A stretch of DNA of 64,000 nucleotides from Anoxynatronum sibiricum (GTDB taxonomy: Bacteria > Bacillota > Clostridia > Peptostreptococcales > Tindalliaceae). The notes under the pieces were generated by a model that was given only the letters and a program-made list of their open reading frames with translations, was not told the DNA's origin and did no database searches. Both the position numbers and the translations under genes were made by a program. The first letter of the stretch is position 1; each line of letters opens with the position of its first letter. Shown here piece after piece: positions 44,098 through 51,877 of the stretch. The DNA is taken from contig NZ_JBCITM010000002.1 in assembly GCF_039414295.1 (NCBI RefSeq), forward strand, positions 186,001 to 250,000, read 5' to 3'.

Positions 44098-44514
44098 CTA
44101 CTGCACGATATATTCCACAAAATACACGTTGGAAATCTGATCTGATTGCGACACTTCGGAGATAACCTGAATCAGCTCCTGGCGAAGTAATTGCTGACCT
44201 TCAGGGTCAAGCACATCCTCAGCCCGTTTCCCAATTAGTGTTTTTATGACGCTGTCCCGTAAAACAATATGGTTATTTTCCAGTGTTTCCAGCATTTTTT
44301 TGTCAGTTGTTTCCACCACTATCGAACCTCTGAAAAAACTTCGCTGCGAACCCAGATTTGTTGAAAATTCCCCCAGTTGATACTCAAAGGTGGGTGTCAC
44401 CACCACTTTTTCAGAGGGCGTCCGAAAAACAAAAATATAGAGAAGGCTTCCCACCAAAATCGCTGTGACCAAAAATGCAACCAGCGAGATAATGATGATT
44501 TTTTTCATATCCAT
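44098..44514 (-). CDS. fliL: Flagellar basal body-associated protein FliL
   Basis: 138 residues. One N-terminal membrane segment (about 5-29) follows a short MDMKK start. A FliL domain follows with FEYQLGEFSTNL, the RGSIVVE strand, and a C-terminal VYFVEYIVQ. FliL supports stator function and torque. Start ATG behind AGGAGGG. It lies 22 bases after motB and 12 bases before fliM. Confidence 0.93.
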   Translation of the reverse strand: MDMKKIIIISLVAFLVTAILVGSLLYIFVFRTPSEKVVVTPTFEYQLGEFSTNLGSQRSFFRGSIVVETTDKKMLETLENNHIVLRDSVIKTLIGKRAEDVLDPEGQQLLRQELIQVISEVSQSDQISNVYFVEYIVQ

Positions 44515-44536
44515 TTACATCCCTCCTGTCATCATA

Positions 44537-45283
44537 TTAGCGGCTGGTGGCAGTGAACTCAGAGCGAAGTATCACAATGTCCACTCGTCGATTCTTTGAT
44601 TTGTTTTCTGCTGTGTCATTTGGTGCCACGGGATGATATTCTCCATAACCCGATGCAGAAAACCGTACGGGTTCAACCCCCAGTTCTTCAATCATATATC
44701 GAACCACATTTGCGGCGCGGGCAACTGAGAGCTCCCAGTTGGTTTCATACCGCGCCCCCGGACGAAGGGGATCAGTATCGGTATGTCCTTCTATTCGAAC
44801 AAATTTATCATAAAACTCCGGCTCCCGAATGACCATTCCAACAAAATCAAGTATTTCCAGTGAGTCGGTTTTAATTTCTGACCTGCCTGAATCAAACAGT
44901 ACATTATCCTGAAAGCGCAGCACTAATCCTCGCGTTTCAAGTGTCACCAGAACATCTGCCTGCATGTCTCTTTCTTCAAGAAATTCTGCCAGGCGTTCCT
45001 GGAGTCTGCGAAAATCTTCCAGTTCCTGGAGTTCTTGCAGGGTAAGTTCATCCAGCTCTGCTTCTGATAATATTTCACTGGGTTCTATGGTTCGACCCGC
45101 CTCGAGAACACCCACCGCTCCCTGGAAAGACTGGATAAAAGCATTCAACTTTCCAACATCAATTTCAGAAAAGGCAAAAAGAAGAACGAAGAAACACAGC
45201 AGAAGCGTGACCATGTCGCCGTAAGTCGTCATCCACTCTGGTGCACCTTTTTTAGCTTCTTCTGCCGGTTTTTTTCTGGGCAT
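44537..45283 (-). CDS. motB: Stator protein MotB
   Basis: 248 residues. One membrane segment contains the proton/ion-binding Asp in TYGDMVTLLLCFFVLLF. A plug/linker region follows, then a C-terminal OmpA-like peptidoglycan-binding domain (about 115-240) with RIEGHTDTDPL and RRVDIVI. Its ATG overlaps the motA stop (TAATG). Ion type (H+ or Na+) cannot be read safely from this sequence. Confidence 0.96.
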   Translation of the reverse strand: MPRKKPAEEAKKGAPEWMTTYGDMVTLLLCFFVLLFAFSEIDVGKLNAFIQSFQGAVGVLEAGRTIEPSEILSEAELDELTLQELQELEDFRRLQERLAEFLEERDMQADVLVTLETRGLVLRFQDNVLFDSGRSEIKTDSLEILDFVGMVIREPEFYDKFVRIEGHTDTDPLRPGARYETNWELSVARAANVVRYMIEELGVEPVRFSASGYGEYHPVAPNDTAENKSKNRRVDIVILRSEFTATSR

Positions 45284-46071
45284 TACTCTTCCTCACCTTT
45301 CTGCTTCTGTTCCGATATTTCAGCCCGGACTTTAGGCGGTAAGAAGGCTTTTAATTTTTCTTCGATAATTCTGGGGTTTTCGCCCGCCTGTATTGAAAGC
45401 AGCCCTTCAAGCATAATTTCTTTCAGCAAGATTTCTTCTCGACTTCTAAATTTCAGCTTGTTGGCAATGGGAAGAAAGATCAGGTTTGCCATTAGAGACC
45501 CATAAAAGGTGGTGATGAGAGCAACAGCCATACTCGGACCAATGGTGGAAGGGTCATCCAACCTTCTTAACATATTAATCAGACCGATGAGTGTCCCTAT
45601 CATCCCGAAAGCAGGCGCAAACGTACCCATTACCTCGAAAATTCCCTGGCCTTCTTTGTGTCTTTCTTCCACAAATGAAAGCTCTGTTTCCAACAGGTTG
45701 CGTACCAGTTCAGGGTCTGTCCCATCAACCACTAACATCACACCTTTTTGCAAAAAAGGGTCGTCAATTTGCTCAGAGGCTTCTTCAAGGGCTAACAGCC
45801 CTTCTTTTCGGGCTGTATTGGCTAAATCAATTACTTTTGCAATAATGATACCTGCTTCATTTTTTTGTGCCGAGAATGCTTTTCGTACGACTTTGAGAGA
45901 ATCCAGCACTGTGTATAGCGGATAAGCCACAAAAGTAGCTGCAACGGTACCGCCAACAACAATTAGGATAGATGGCAAGTTAAAGAATGTGACAATGTCG
46001 CCATCCTGCATAATTCCCATAATGATAAATGCCAGACCCACCAGGATTCCCACAATGGTTGCTAAATCCAA
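45283..46071 (-). CDS. motA: Stator protein MotA
   Basis: 262 residues, four membrane segments (two N-terminal, two at about 145-205) and a cytosolic loop. The GTFAPAFGMIGTLIGLINML motif and MAVALITTFYGSLMANLIF are typical. Start is TTG 46071 behind AAAGGGG at seven bases. Unlike Bacillus, where motAB are a separate operon, motA and motB are here within fla/che after flbD, as in many clostridia. Confidence 0.96.
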   Translation of the reverse strand: MDLATIVGILVGLAFIIMGIMQDGDIVTFFNLPSILIVVGGTVAATFVAYPLYTVLDSLKVVRKAFSAQKNEAGIIIAKVIDLANTARKEGLLALEEASEQIDDPFLQKGVMLVVDGTDPELVRNLLETELSFVEERHKEGQGIFEVMGTFAPAFGMIGTLIGLINMLRRLDDPSTIGPSMAVALITTFYGSLMANLIFLPIANKLKFRSREEILLKEIMLEGLLSIQAGENPRIIEEKLKAFLPPKVRAEISEQKQKGEEE

Positions 46072-46099
46072 AACAGCACCCCTTTTCCCTTAGCCGATA

Positions 46100-46294
46100 T
46101 CAAATGCTCAGCTGACTATGTATGTTGCGTTTATATTGAATAACCTTTTCCAGAATCTCGTCAACAGAGTCAACCACAACGATTTTCTGGCCGTTGGTTA
46201 GTGTAATCACGGTATCTGGTGTTTCTTCAATTGACTGAACAAGTTCAGCGTTAATGATTATTTCGCTTTGATTGAGACGTTTGAGTCTGATCAT
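46100..46294 (-). CDS. flbD: Flagellar protein FlbD (SwrD-type)
   Basis: 64 residues from ATG 46294 (AAAGGAAG ahead; the GTG two codons upstream is too close). The family pattern is clear: MIRLKRLN at the start, INAELVQSIEETPDTVITL and TNGQKIVVVDSVDEIL. Found after flgE in Bacillus (SwrD) and many Firmicutes, where it supports motor power. It is followed by motA 28 bases later. Confidence 0.93.
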   Translation of the reverse strand: MIRLKRLNQSEIIINAELVQSIEETPDTVITLTNGQKIVVVDSVDEILEKVIQYKRNIHSQLSI

Positions 46295-46316
46295 GAGCAC
46301 GCTTCCTTTCAGGTTT

Positions 46317-46342
46317 TCCGGGAGCCGCTACCAGCTCCCGGA
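46317..46342 (-). other. Hairpin between flgE and flbD
   Basis: Perfect 9-bp stem TCCGGGAGC/GCTCCCGGA with an 8-base loop, starting 17 bases after the flgE stop. It is followed on the minus strand by AAAACCTG, so no intrinsic terminator. It probably stabilises or processes the hook mRNA. Confidence 0.6.
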
Positions 46343-46359
46343 TTCATTTCCTGTTGAAC

Positions 46360-47754
46360 CTATCGCTTCATGTTGACAACTTCCTGTAACATTTCATCAC
46401 TGGTGGAGATAATACGTGAATTCGCCTGGAAACCACGCTGGGTGGTGATCATGTTGGTGAATTCTCTTGATAGGTCTGTGTTTGACATTTCAAGGGCACC
46501 GGGATTTAGTCCACCAAATCCACCTGCTCCAGGTGCACCGATGATAGCCTGCCCTGAGTTGTTGGTGACACGGTACAAATTACTGCCGGTTTTTTCAAGA
46601 CCTGCCGCATTTTTGAAGTTTGCCAGAGCGACACGACCGATGATCCGACTTTGGCCATTATCAAAGAATCCGGTGATTTCTCCTGTTGAGGCTACTGAAA
46701 AGTCTTCCAGTGTCCCCTGTTTGAAGCCATTGATATTTGGAGCTGAAGCCGTGGATTCGTTGGCAAACATAGTTAAGCCTGCAAAGCTGATCGTAAACGG
46801 CAGATCGCCTGCTCCATTGGTTAGCCCTGCACCAATGTTTAGATTTAAGGTTGTTGTTGTGCCAGTAAGTCTGCCGTCTTTATCAAACTCAATTGTTGGG
46901 CTTGCTGTCGGTGCAGTCGGCGGGTCAGTGACAGTTCCACCTGTTGCTCCTCCTGCTTGAATGACAGTGCCATCTTTATTTAGGTAGAAGGTTTCCATTG
47001 AATACTCACTGATGGGATTATCAGGGTCTGTATTATCCACTCCAGTCTTAACAAAAACTTGCTTGATACGGTGAATACCTCCCAGACCATCATATACTTC
47101 AAAGGTTGTTTCGCGGGCAATGTATTGTTCCATTCCTGCATTTACAACCAGACGATCGTCAACAATCGAATATATCCCTGCTGGATCCACAATAGCACCT
47201 GCCCAGACAGGTGCTTCGCTGTTCAGATTGCCTTCATACCCCACGCGATCTGTTGCTTCAGCTGGAAAAGACTGGGCTTTGGAAATAACAAGCCCTTCCA
47301 AATTGCTTCCCAGAACACCTTCATTGTCTGCCATATATCCCAGTACCCGATACCCATCCGGGGTAACCATATTGCCATCCCGGTCAAGAGCAAAACTGCC
47401 GGCCCTGGTGTAACTTCTGTTGAGAAAATTGGCATCGTTGGAAACAATAAAAAACCCATCACCGTTAATCATCATATCTGTATTGTAATCGGTTCGTTCC
47501 ACAGCTCCACGAATATGAAAGGTATCCATGGATGCCACGTTAATCCCTAAACCCACTTGTTGCGGGTTGGTACCCCCTAGGCCCGCCTGGGGAGACCCGG
47601 CGCCTCTCAGGGTTTGGTTGAAGACTTCCTGAAAAGTCACCCGGTTTGCCTTATATCCCACTGTGTTGACATTCGCGATGTTATTGCCGATGGCATCCAT
47701 GCGAAGCTGATGAGCCCGCAGGCCCGACACAGCAGAGAACATTGATCGCATCAT
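46360..47754 (-). CDS. flgE: Flagellar hook protein FlgE
   Basis: 464 residues from ATG 47754, with AGGAGG nine bases ahead. Conserved N-terminus MMRSMFSAVSGLRAHQLRMD and GNNIANVNTVGYKANRV; central variable domains with Gly/Thr/Pro-rich linkers (about 270-300); C-terminal SNTDLSREFTNMITTQRGFQ and the final coiled segment. It polymerises to form the hook. It is flanked on both sides by strong hairpins. Confidence 0.97.
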   Translation of the reverse strand: MMRSMFSAVSGLRAHQLRMDAIGNNIANVNTVGYKANRVTFQEVFNQTLRGAGSPQAGLGGTNPQQVGLGINVASMDTFHIRGAVERTDYNTDMMINGDGFFIVSNDANFLNRSYTRAGSFALDRDGNMVTPDGYRVLGYMADNEGVLGSNLEGLVISKAQSFPAEATDRVGYEGNLNSEAPVWAGAIVDPAGIYSIVDDRLVVNAGMEQYIARETTFEVYDGLGGIHRIKQVFVKTGVDNTDPDNPISEYSMETFYLNKDGTVIQAGGATGGTVTDPPTAPTASPTIEFDKDGRLTGTTTTLNLNIGAGLTNGAGDLPFTISFAGLTMFANESTASAPNINGFKQGTLEDFSVASTGEITGFFDNGQSRIIGRVALANFKNAAGLEKTGSNLYRVTNNSGQAIIGAPGAGGFGGLNPGALEMSNTDLSREFTNMITTQRGFQANSRIISTSDEMLQEVVNMKR

Positions 47755-47779
47755 CTTACATGACCTCCTATGAGTTGGT

Positions 47780-47805
47780 TCACTTCCTCTGTCAGTCGGA
47801 AGTGA
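47780..47805 (-). other. Hairpin A upstream of flgE
   Basis: 8-bp perfect stem TCACTTCC/GGAAGTGA, loop of 10, ending about 25 bases before the flgE start. Together with the neighbouring hairpin it fills the gap to the upstream gene. No U-tract follows. Confidence 0.5.
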
Positions 47806-47832
47806 CAAGCCCCCACCACGTGGTCCGGCTTG
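47806..47832 (-). other. Hairpin B upstream of flgE
   Basis: Outer stem CAAGCC/GGCTTG encloses a self-complementary ACCACGTGGT. It begins 9 bases after the stop of the TIGR02530-type gene. It directly abuts hairpin A. Likely mRNA processing or stability element. Confidence 0.45.
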
Positions 47833-47841
47833 TTGTTCGTT

Positions 47842-48231
47842 TTAGACAATCACTGCCCCATCGATGTTGGTAAAAACCTGGTCTTTTAACTGATCCTCCA
47901 CCGTAGCAGTAATCACTGTTTTGTTCTTCACACTGGCAATGAATGCACGATTATCCATCATAATCAGTGTCTCTTTAATTCCTTTTTTTGCTGCCTGATT
48001 GATGCCAGCATCAATGCGCAGTATTTCCTGAGGTGTCAGTTTGATATTTCGCTGCATCAATCTCTCAGTGGCATGTTTAGAAAAAACCACCTGATGCTGT
48101 TTCTGCACTTGTTCGTTCAAGATGTGTTTGAAAGAGTTGCCATGATCTGTTGCCGACGTGATTTTTTGATTTCCTGCAGCCGGCTGAACAGGATTGATGG
48201 CTGAGTTAATTTTTAGTTCATATGCCTTCAT
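47842..48231 (-). CDS. TIGR02530-type flagellar operon protein
   Basis: 129 residues. The signature FSKHATERLMQRNIKLTPQE and the following DAGINQAAKKGIKETLI are typical of this conserved flagellar-operon family of unknown biochemical role. It lies between flgD and flgE, the usual position. Start ATG behind GGGAGG. A hook-assembly accessory role is inferred only from location. Confidence 0.88.
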   Translation of the reverse strand: MKAYELKINSAINPVQPAAGNQKITSATDHGNSFKHILNEQVQKQHQVVFSKHATERLMQRNIKLTPQEILRIDAGINQAAKKGIKETLIMMDNRAFIASVKNKTVITATVEDQLKDQVFTNIDGAVIV

Positions 48232-48257
48232 GCTGTCGCCTCCCTGCGAACATACGC

Positions 48258-48686
48258 TTATGGTTCTGCTACTTCTTCATCCTCATCATTGCCTGCTTCC
48301 GCATCCTCGGGATCCGGGTTTTCCGGTACCGGTGCACTGGTGCCCAGATACGCTTCAAGCATTAAGTTCAGTTTTGTTAATTGGGTGGCAATGGTTGTCT
48401 GGCTACTCACCAAATTATTATTCATGTGCACCATGTGTTCCATGATTTCTTCATGATTGTTCTTTGAAGAATCGTTGAGATTCTGCATTTGCTCCAGTGA
48501 ACTGAACTGTGCCATTTGTGCAATGAACTCCCGGTCTTCCATAGGACTTAAAGGATCCTGATTGCTAAGCTGTGTCACCAGAAGTCTCATGAACGCATCT
48601 TTGTCCAGCGCGCTATTGTTCTGTCTGCTTTGCTGCGGATCATACTCCCGTGTTTTCCAATCAATTTGATCCACTGTATTCGGCAT
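48258..48686 (-). CDS. flgD: Flagellar hook capping protein FlgD
   Basis: 142 residues, the short Gram-positive form. The conserved core LDKDAFMRLLVTQLSNQDPL and EFIAQMAQFSSLEQM is present. The C-terminal Ig-like domain of enterobacterial FlgD is absent; instead the last 30 residues are Pro/Glu/Asp-rich and highly acidic. Start ATG behind AAGGAGG. It caps the growing hook and is downstream of fliK. Confidence 0.94.
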   Translation of the reverse strand: MPNTVDQIDWKTREYDPQQSRQNNSALDKDAFMRLLVTQLSNQDPLSPMEDREFIAQMAQFSSLEQMQNLNDSSKNNHEEIMEHMVHMNNNLVSSQTTIATQLTKLNLMLEAYLGTSAPVPENPDPEDAEAGNDEDEEVAEP

Positions 48687-48723
48687 AATAGACCTCCTTT
48701 CCTGTACGTATTCCTGGCTTCAC

Positions 48724-50115
48724 TTATCCCACTTGGTCAAATCTACCTGCTGTTAAATAAGGATTGTGAGATTCCATTTGAACAGAAGCTGTTGCCAACC
48801 CATTAACACTTTCTGAGATTTCAGCTTTATTGAGTCTTCGCCGTTGACGAGCTTTCTGAAACTGAAAAGCCCGTTGTTTTTCTGAAGATTCAGGATCTTG
48901 CCCAACGAAGACCTCCAACCCTGACAGGTTTACTCCTTTGCCAGAAAGCGCGTCTCTCAGTTGTCCAAAATTTGATTCGATTAAATCGCGAGCCTGTTGT
49001 GTTTCGGCATAAATCTTAGCAGTCAGACCATTTTGTTGATTGGCAACAAGCTGGATTGTCAGCTTCCCCAGATTTTCTGGAATCAGCTGCATGGTAACCT
49101 GACTTTCATTTTTGCCGTGAATAATCTGGATTTTTTGCATTAATTGTTGTGTCACATCCTGCTGTAAGTGTTCCTTTTGTTGATTAAGCTCCTGGACAAA
49201 ACTGTTTTGATTAAGCCAGAGTTCCACCTGATTGGGTGTCATTTGGACAAGTGCTTCACCTTGATGATTGATGGTGATACTGGCCGGCTCATGAGACTGC
49301 CGTTGTTCTTTTTCCTGCTGGTCTGGCTGTTGTTGGTTCGAGTTGTCCGAAGCGTGAGTTAGGTCAATCACCGCTCCTGCCTTCTGTTCTGCCATACCCG
49401 TTGGCGATTTTTCAAACGCAACGATTTCTTGCTTTGTGTCAAGTGCTACTGCCTGTTGACTCTCTTCCAAAGTCGTCGGTTGATGTTCTTTTGCAGCTTG
49501 AGACAGTTTTTGCAAACCTTCTTCAGGCATTAGCTCCTGTTGCAGTTTATGAAGGAGCTCTTTCAGTCCTTTTTCACTCTCTACATTACTGCTTTTCATC
49601 AGTTGCTGAAATCCTTTAACCATGTCGAGCAATGAATTTGCCAACAACTCACTTTCATTAGCCGCTTTTGATGATACGTGATCTTGATCTGCATCAGCTA
49701 CTATAATCAGATCGTTCATTTTCAGTGCCTGAAGAAGCGCTGCCAATAGTTCGTCAGGAGGCATTTCCTGCCAGTCTTCCGGAATAACCATCTCCTGGTC
49801 AACTTTTGTTTCTTCAGTTTCAAGCACTTTTTCATCTTTCGCGGCTGGCAGATTCAGATTTGTTTCAGGCTGATCTTTTGCTTCTGAAGCTTCATTTTGA
49901 AACGTTTGTAGTGTTTCTGACTGTGCAGCATTGCTTTTGTTCATCGGTCGATAGCGTTCATCTTTTCCCCGCTGATTGATTCTGTTATTACTTTTTTCAA
50001 TTGAGCTTTTCAGCAAGCCATCGAAGGATTCAGATGTAGCTGACCTTTTTTGAACTGAGTTGTCTGCTCTTTGCTGCAAGGCAGGCATCCATACATTTTG
50101 ATCAACTCTCTGCAT
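48724..50115 (-). CDS. fliK: Flagellar hook-length control protein FliK
   Basis: 463 residues. The N-terminal 300 are low-complexity, Gln/Glu/Lys-rich and disordered, as expected for the secreted ruler. The C-terminal domain (about 320-410) shows the FliK_C pattern with VTMQLIPENLGKLTIQLV and LRDALSGKGVNLSGLEV. Start ATG behind AAAGGAGG. It measures hook length and triggers the FlhB specificity switch. Confidence 0.92.
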   Translation of the reverse strand: MQRVDQNVWMPALQQRADNSVQKRSATSESFDGLLKSSIEKSNNRINQRGKDERYRPMNKSNAAQSETLQTFQNEASEAKDQPETNLNLPAAKDEKVLETEETKVDQEMVIPEDWQEMPPDELLAALLQALKMNDLIIVADADQDHVSSKAANESELLANSLLDMVKGFQQLMKSSNVESEKGLKELLHKLQQELMPEEGLQKLSQAAKEHQPTTLEESQQAVALDTKQEIVAFEKSPTGMAEQKAGAVIDLTHASDNSNQQQPDQQEKEQRQSHEPASITINHQGEALVQMTPNQVELWLNQNSFVQELNQQKEHLQQDVTQQLMQKIQIIHGKNESQVTMQLIPENLGKLTIQLVANQQNGLTAKIYAETQQARDLIESNFGQLRDALSGKGVNLSGLEVFVGQDPESSEKQRAFQFQKARQRRRLNKAEISESVNGLATASVQMESHNPYLTAGRFDQVG

Positions 50116-50156
50116 ATTTTCACCTCCTTTCAGTATAAATGACTGACATATCTATT

Positions 50157-51398
50157 CTACTCCCCGTAAAGCTTTTGGGAGAGTAAAACCGCTCTTGGGG
50201 TACTGAGTTGGCCCAGCAACTCCGAAATTAAGGCTGGCTTCATTTTATTTAGAACATCTATGACTAACTGTTCTTCAGTAATCACAATCTGATCTTCCGG
50301 CGAAAAAATATGCTGCTGTACGATGGTGTTGCTCACCAGCATTCGTTCCACCAGAGGTGCCAGCTCTGCTAAATCCATTCGCTGATATACTGCTACCAGT
50401 TCCTGTACTTTTCGGTTGTAATCCTGATAGACACTGACTGCTTCTGTTAATTGGTTAGTTCTTCCATCTCTTGATTCAACCAGTTGTTCCAGCTGCATCA
50501 TTTCCTTTAGAAGTTGTTGCATCATTTCCGGATCTTCAGATCGGGCCAGTATTCTCCCGCCTTTGCTGACACTCATTTGATGGTATAAAAAAGCAAGGTC
50601 TGTCAGCGGATGTTCATTTTCAGTTGTCAACAATGGAATAAGTTCATCAACACGTTTTCTGCTGTATAAGTTTGACTGCTGAATCAATACCTGTTCATGA
50701 CTTAGCTGGAAGGCCACTTGCTTATCAATCTCTGACAAGAGGGATCCCGGCAACTGATTGCGTACCTGCTGAACCAGACTATCATCAAGATAGCGCATAT
50801 AGTAGGCCGCTTGTGCTGGCGCAAACTGATGAAACAATTGTCCCAACTCTTCAGATCTGATTTCACCGGAGCGATGCATTCTTTGAATTTCGTTGACGGC
50901 ATTTGGACGTGTTAGCGAGGTGAAATAACTTGACAGGGCCGATGAACGGGCAAGCAGGTCCTGCTCAACCTCTTCAAGGATGCGGACAAGTGTGTCATCA
51001 TTGACAAATGCCCGCTGTAATTTTTCAGTCACATCTGCCATTTTTCGGGGATTTTCGCGATTCATCATTAACAGTAGATCCTGATAGAGCTGCTCGTCTT
51101 CAGCTCGAATTACCAACAGTTTATCGACAATGCGATCCTGATCCATGGTGATATAATGACGGGCAATATCCCGTTTCAAAACATCCTGATCTTCTGGTGT
51201 TGGTAAAGACCTGAAGTAATTTCCCGCTGGGCCTGGAATCAAAGACAATACATTGTTTGTGGATTGTTTAAAAGATTCGTTGCTGACATAAAGGACACCT
51301 ATCGTCACAATGGGAATTAACAATACTACCAAAACAACAATAAGGATAGTTTTAAAGGAACCAGTTTTTTCATCTCTTTCCTGAATGGCTTCCGACAT
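50157..51398 (-). CDS. Long YlxF-like flagellar protein with MgtE_N-like repeats
   Basis: 413 residues from ATG 51398 (AAGGAGG six bases ahead). One N-terminal membrane segment (about 17-38) is followed by a mainly helical cytosolic or extracytosolic part. Several segments share a helical-hairpin pattern: QLFHQFAPAQAAYYMRYLDD, FLYHQMSVSKGGRILARSED, VYQRMDLAELAPLVERML, and the C-terminal VLNKMKPALISELLGQLST. The last one matches the MgtE N-terminal domain family. The position between fliJ and fliK is that of Bacillus YlxF, a MotE-like protein of about half this length. The function is not established; a chaperone or stator/export accessory role is inferred. Confidence 0.7.
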   Translation of the reverse strand: MSEAIQERDEKTGSFKTILIVVLVVLLIPIVTIGVLYVSNESFKQSTNNVLSLIPGPAGNYFRSLPTPEDQDVLKRDIARHYITMDQDRIVDKLLVIRAEDEQLYQDLLLMMNRENPRKMADVTEKLQRAFVNDDTLVRILEEVEQDLLARSSALSSYFTSLTRPNAVNEIQRMHRSGEIRSEELGQLFHQFAPAQAAYYMRYLDDSLVQQVRNQLPGSLLSEIDKQVAFQLSHEQVLIQQSNLYSRKRVDELIPLLTTENEHPLTDLAFLYHQMSVSKGGRILARSEDPEMMQQLLKEMMQLEQLVESRDGRTNQLTEAVSVYQDYNRKVQELVAVYQRMDLAELAPLVERMLVSNTIVQQHIFSPEDQIVITEEQLVIDVLNKMKPALISELLGQLSTPRAVLLSQKLYGE

Positions 51399-51419
51399 CG
51401 CGACCTCCTTGTTGCACAA

Positions 51420-51863
51420 CTATTTCAATGCATTTTTAAAGGATACGAACTGGTCGATACCGGCCCGCTCAATTTTTTGCTCTGTTTCACGAAAGGATTC
51501 TAAATCTTTTTCTTTAATTTTTTCAAATTTGCGAGTCTCTTTTTTTGCTTCTACCAATATATTTCGGCATTTTTCCACTTCTTCTTCAGCATCATCAATC
51601 ATCGTCTGCTGCAGACGGATCAAATCCTGAAACCATTGTATTTGATTTGACTTCAGTTGCATCTCTGACACACGTACCTGTTGGTGGATTGACTCGTGCC
51701 AGAGTGACAGTGCTTTCTCGTGTTGTTCGGTTAAATGTGCTAATCTATTCTTTTCTTCCTCCAGCTTTCCAACAGCCTCTCCCAGCTTCATTTTGGCTTC
51801 ATCTTCTTTTTTTACCTTATAAGCAAGCAGGTTTTCGAAACGAAATTCAAATCCTTTTGGCAT
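51420..51863 (-). CDS. fliJ: Flagellar export chaperone FliJ
   Basis: 147 residues from ATG 51863 with GGGAG nine bases ahead. It begins FEFRFENLLAYKVKKEDEAK and is almost entirely a two-helix coiled coil rich in Glu, Lys and Gln, as in all FliJ proteins. It couples the FliI ATPase ring to FlhA. It lies 14 bases after fliI. Low sequence conservation, but position and shape agree. Confidence 0.93.
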   Translation of the reverse strand: MPKGFEFRFENLLAYKVKKEDEAKMKLGEAVGKLEEEKNRLAHLTEQHEKALSLWHESIHQQVRVSEMQLKSNQIQWFQDLIRLQQTMIDDAEEEVEKCRNILVEAKKETRKFEKIKEKDLESFRETEQKIERAGIDQFVSFKNALK

Positions 51864-51877
51864 TGCCAGCAACTCCC

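Noticed and set aside
46093..46100. GCCGATAT, like a SigD -10, on the plus strand
   Set aside because: Wrong orientation for the minus-strand genes and no TAAA element about 15 bases upstream.
46370..46960. Plus-strand open frame of 196 codons, the longest on that strand
   Set aside because: Fully antisense to flgE; its Pro/Ser-rich composition mirrors flgE codon use, and no ribosome site was seen.
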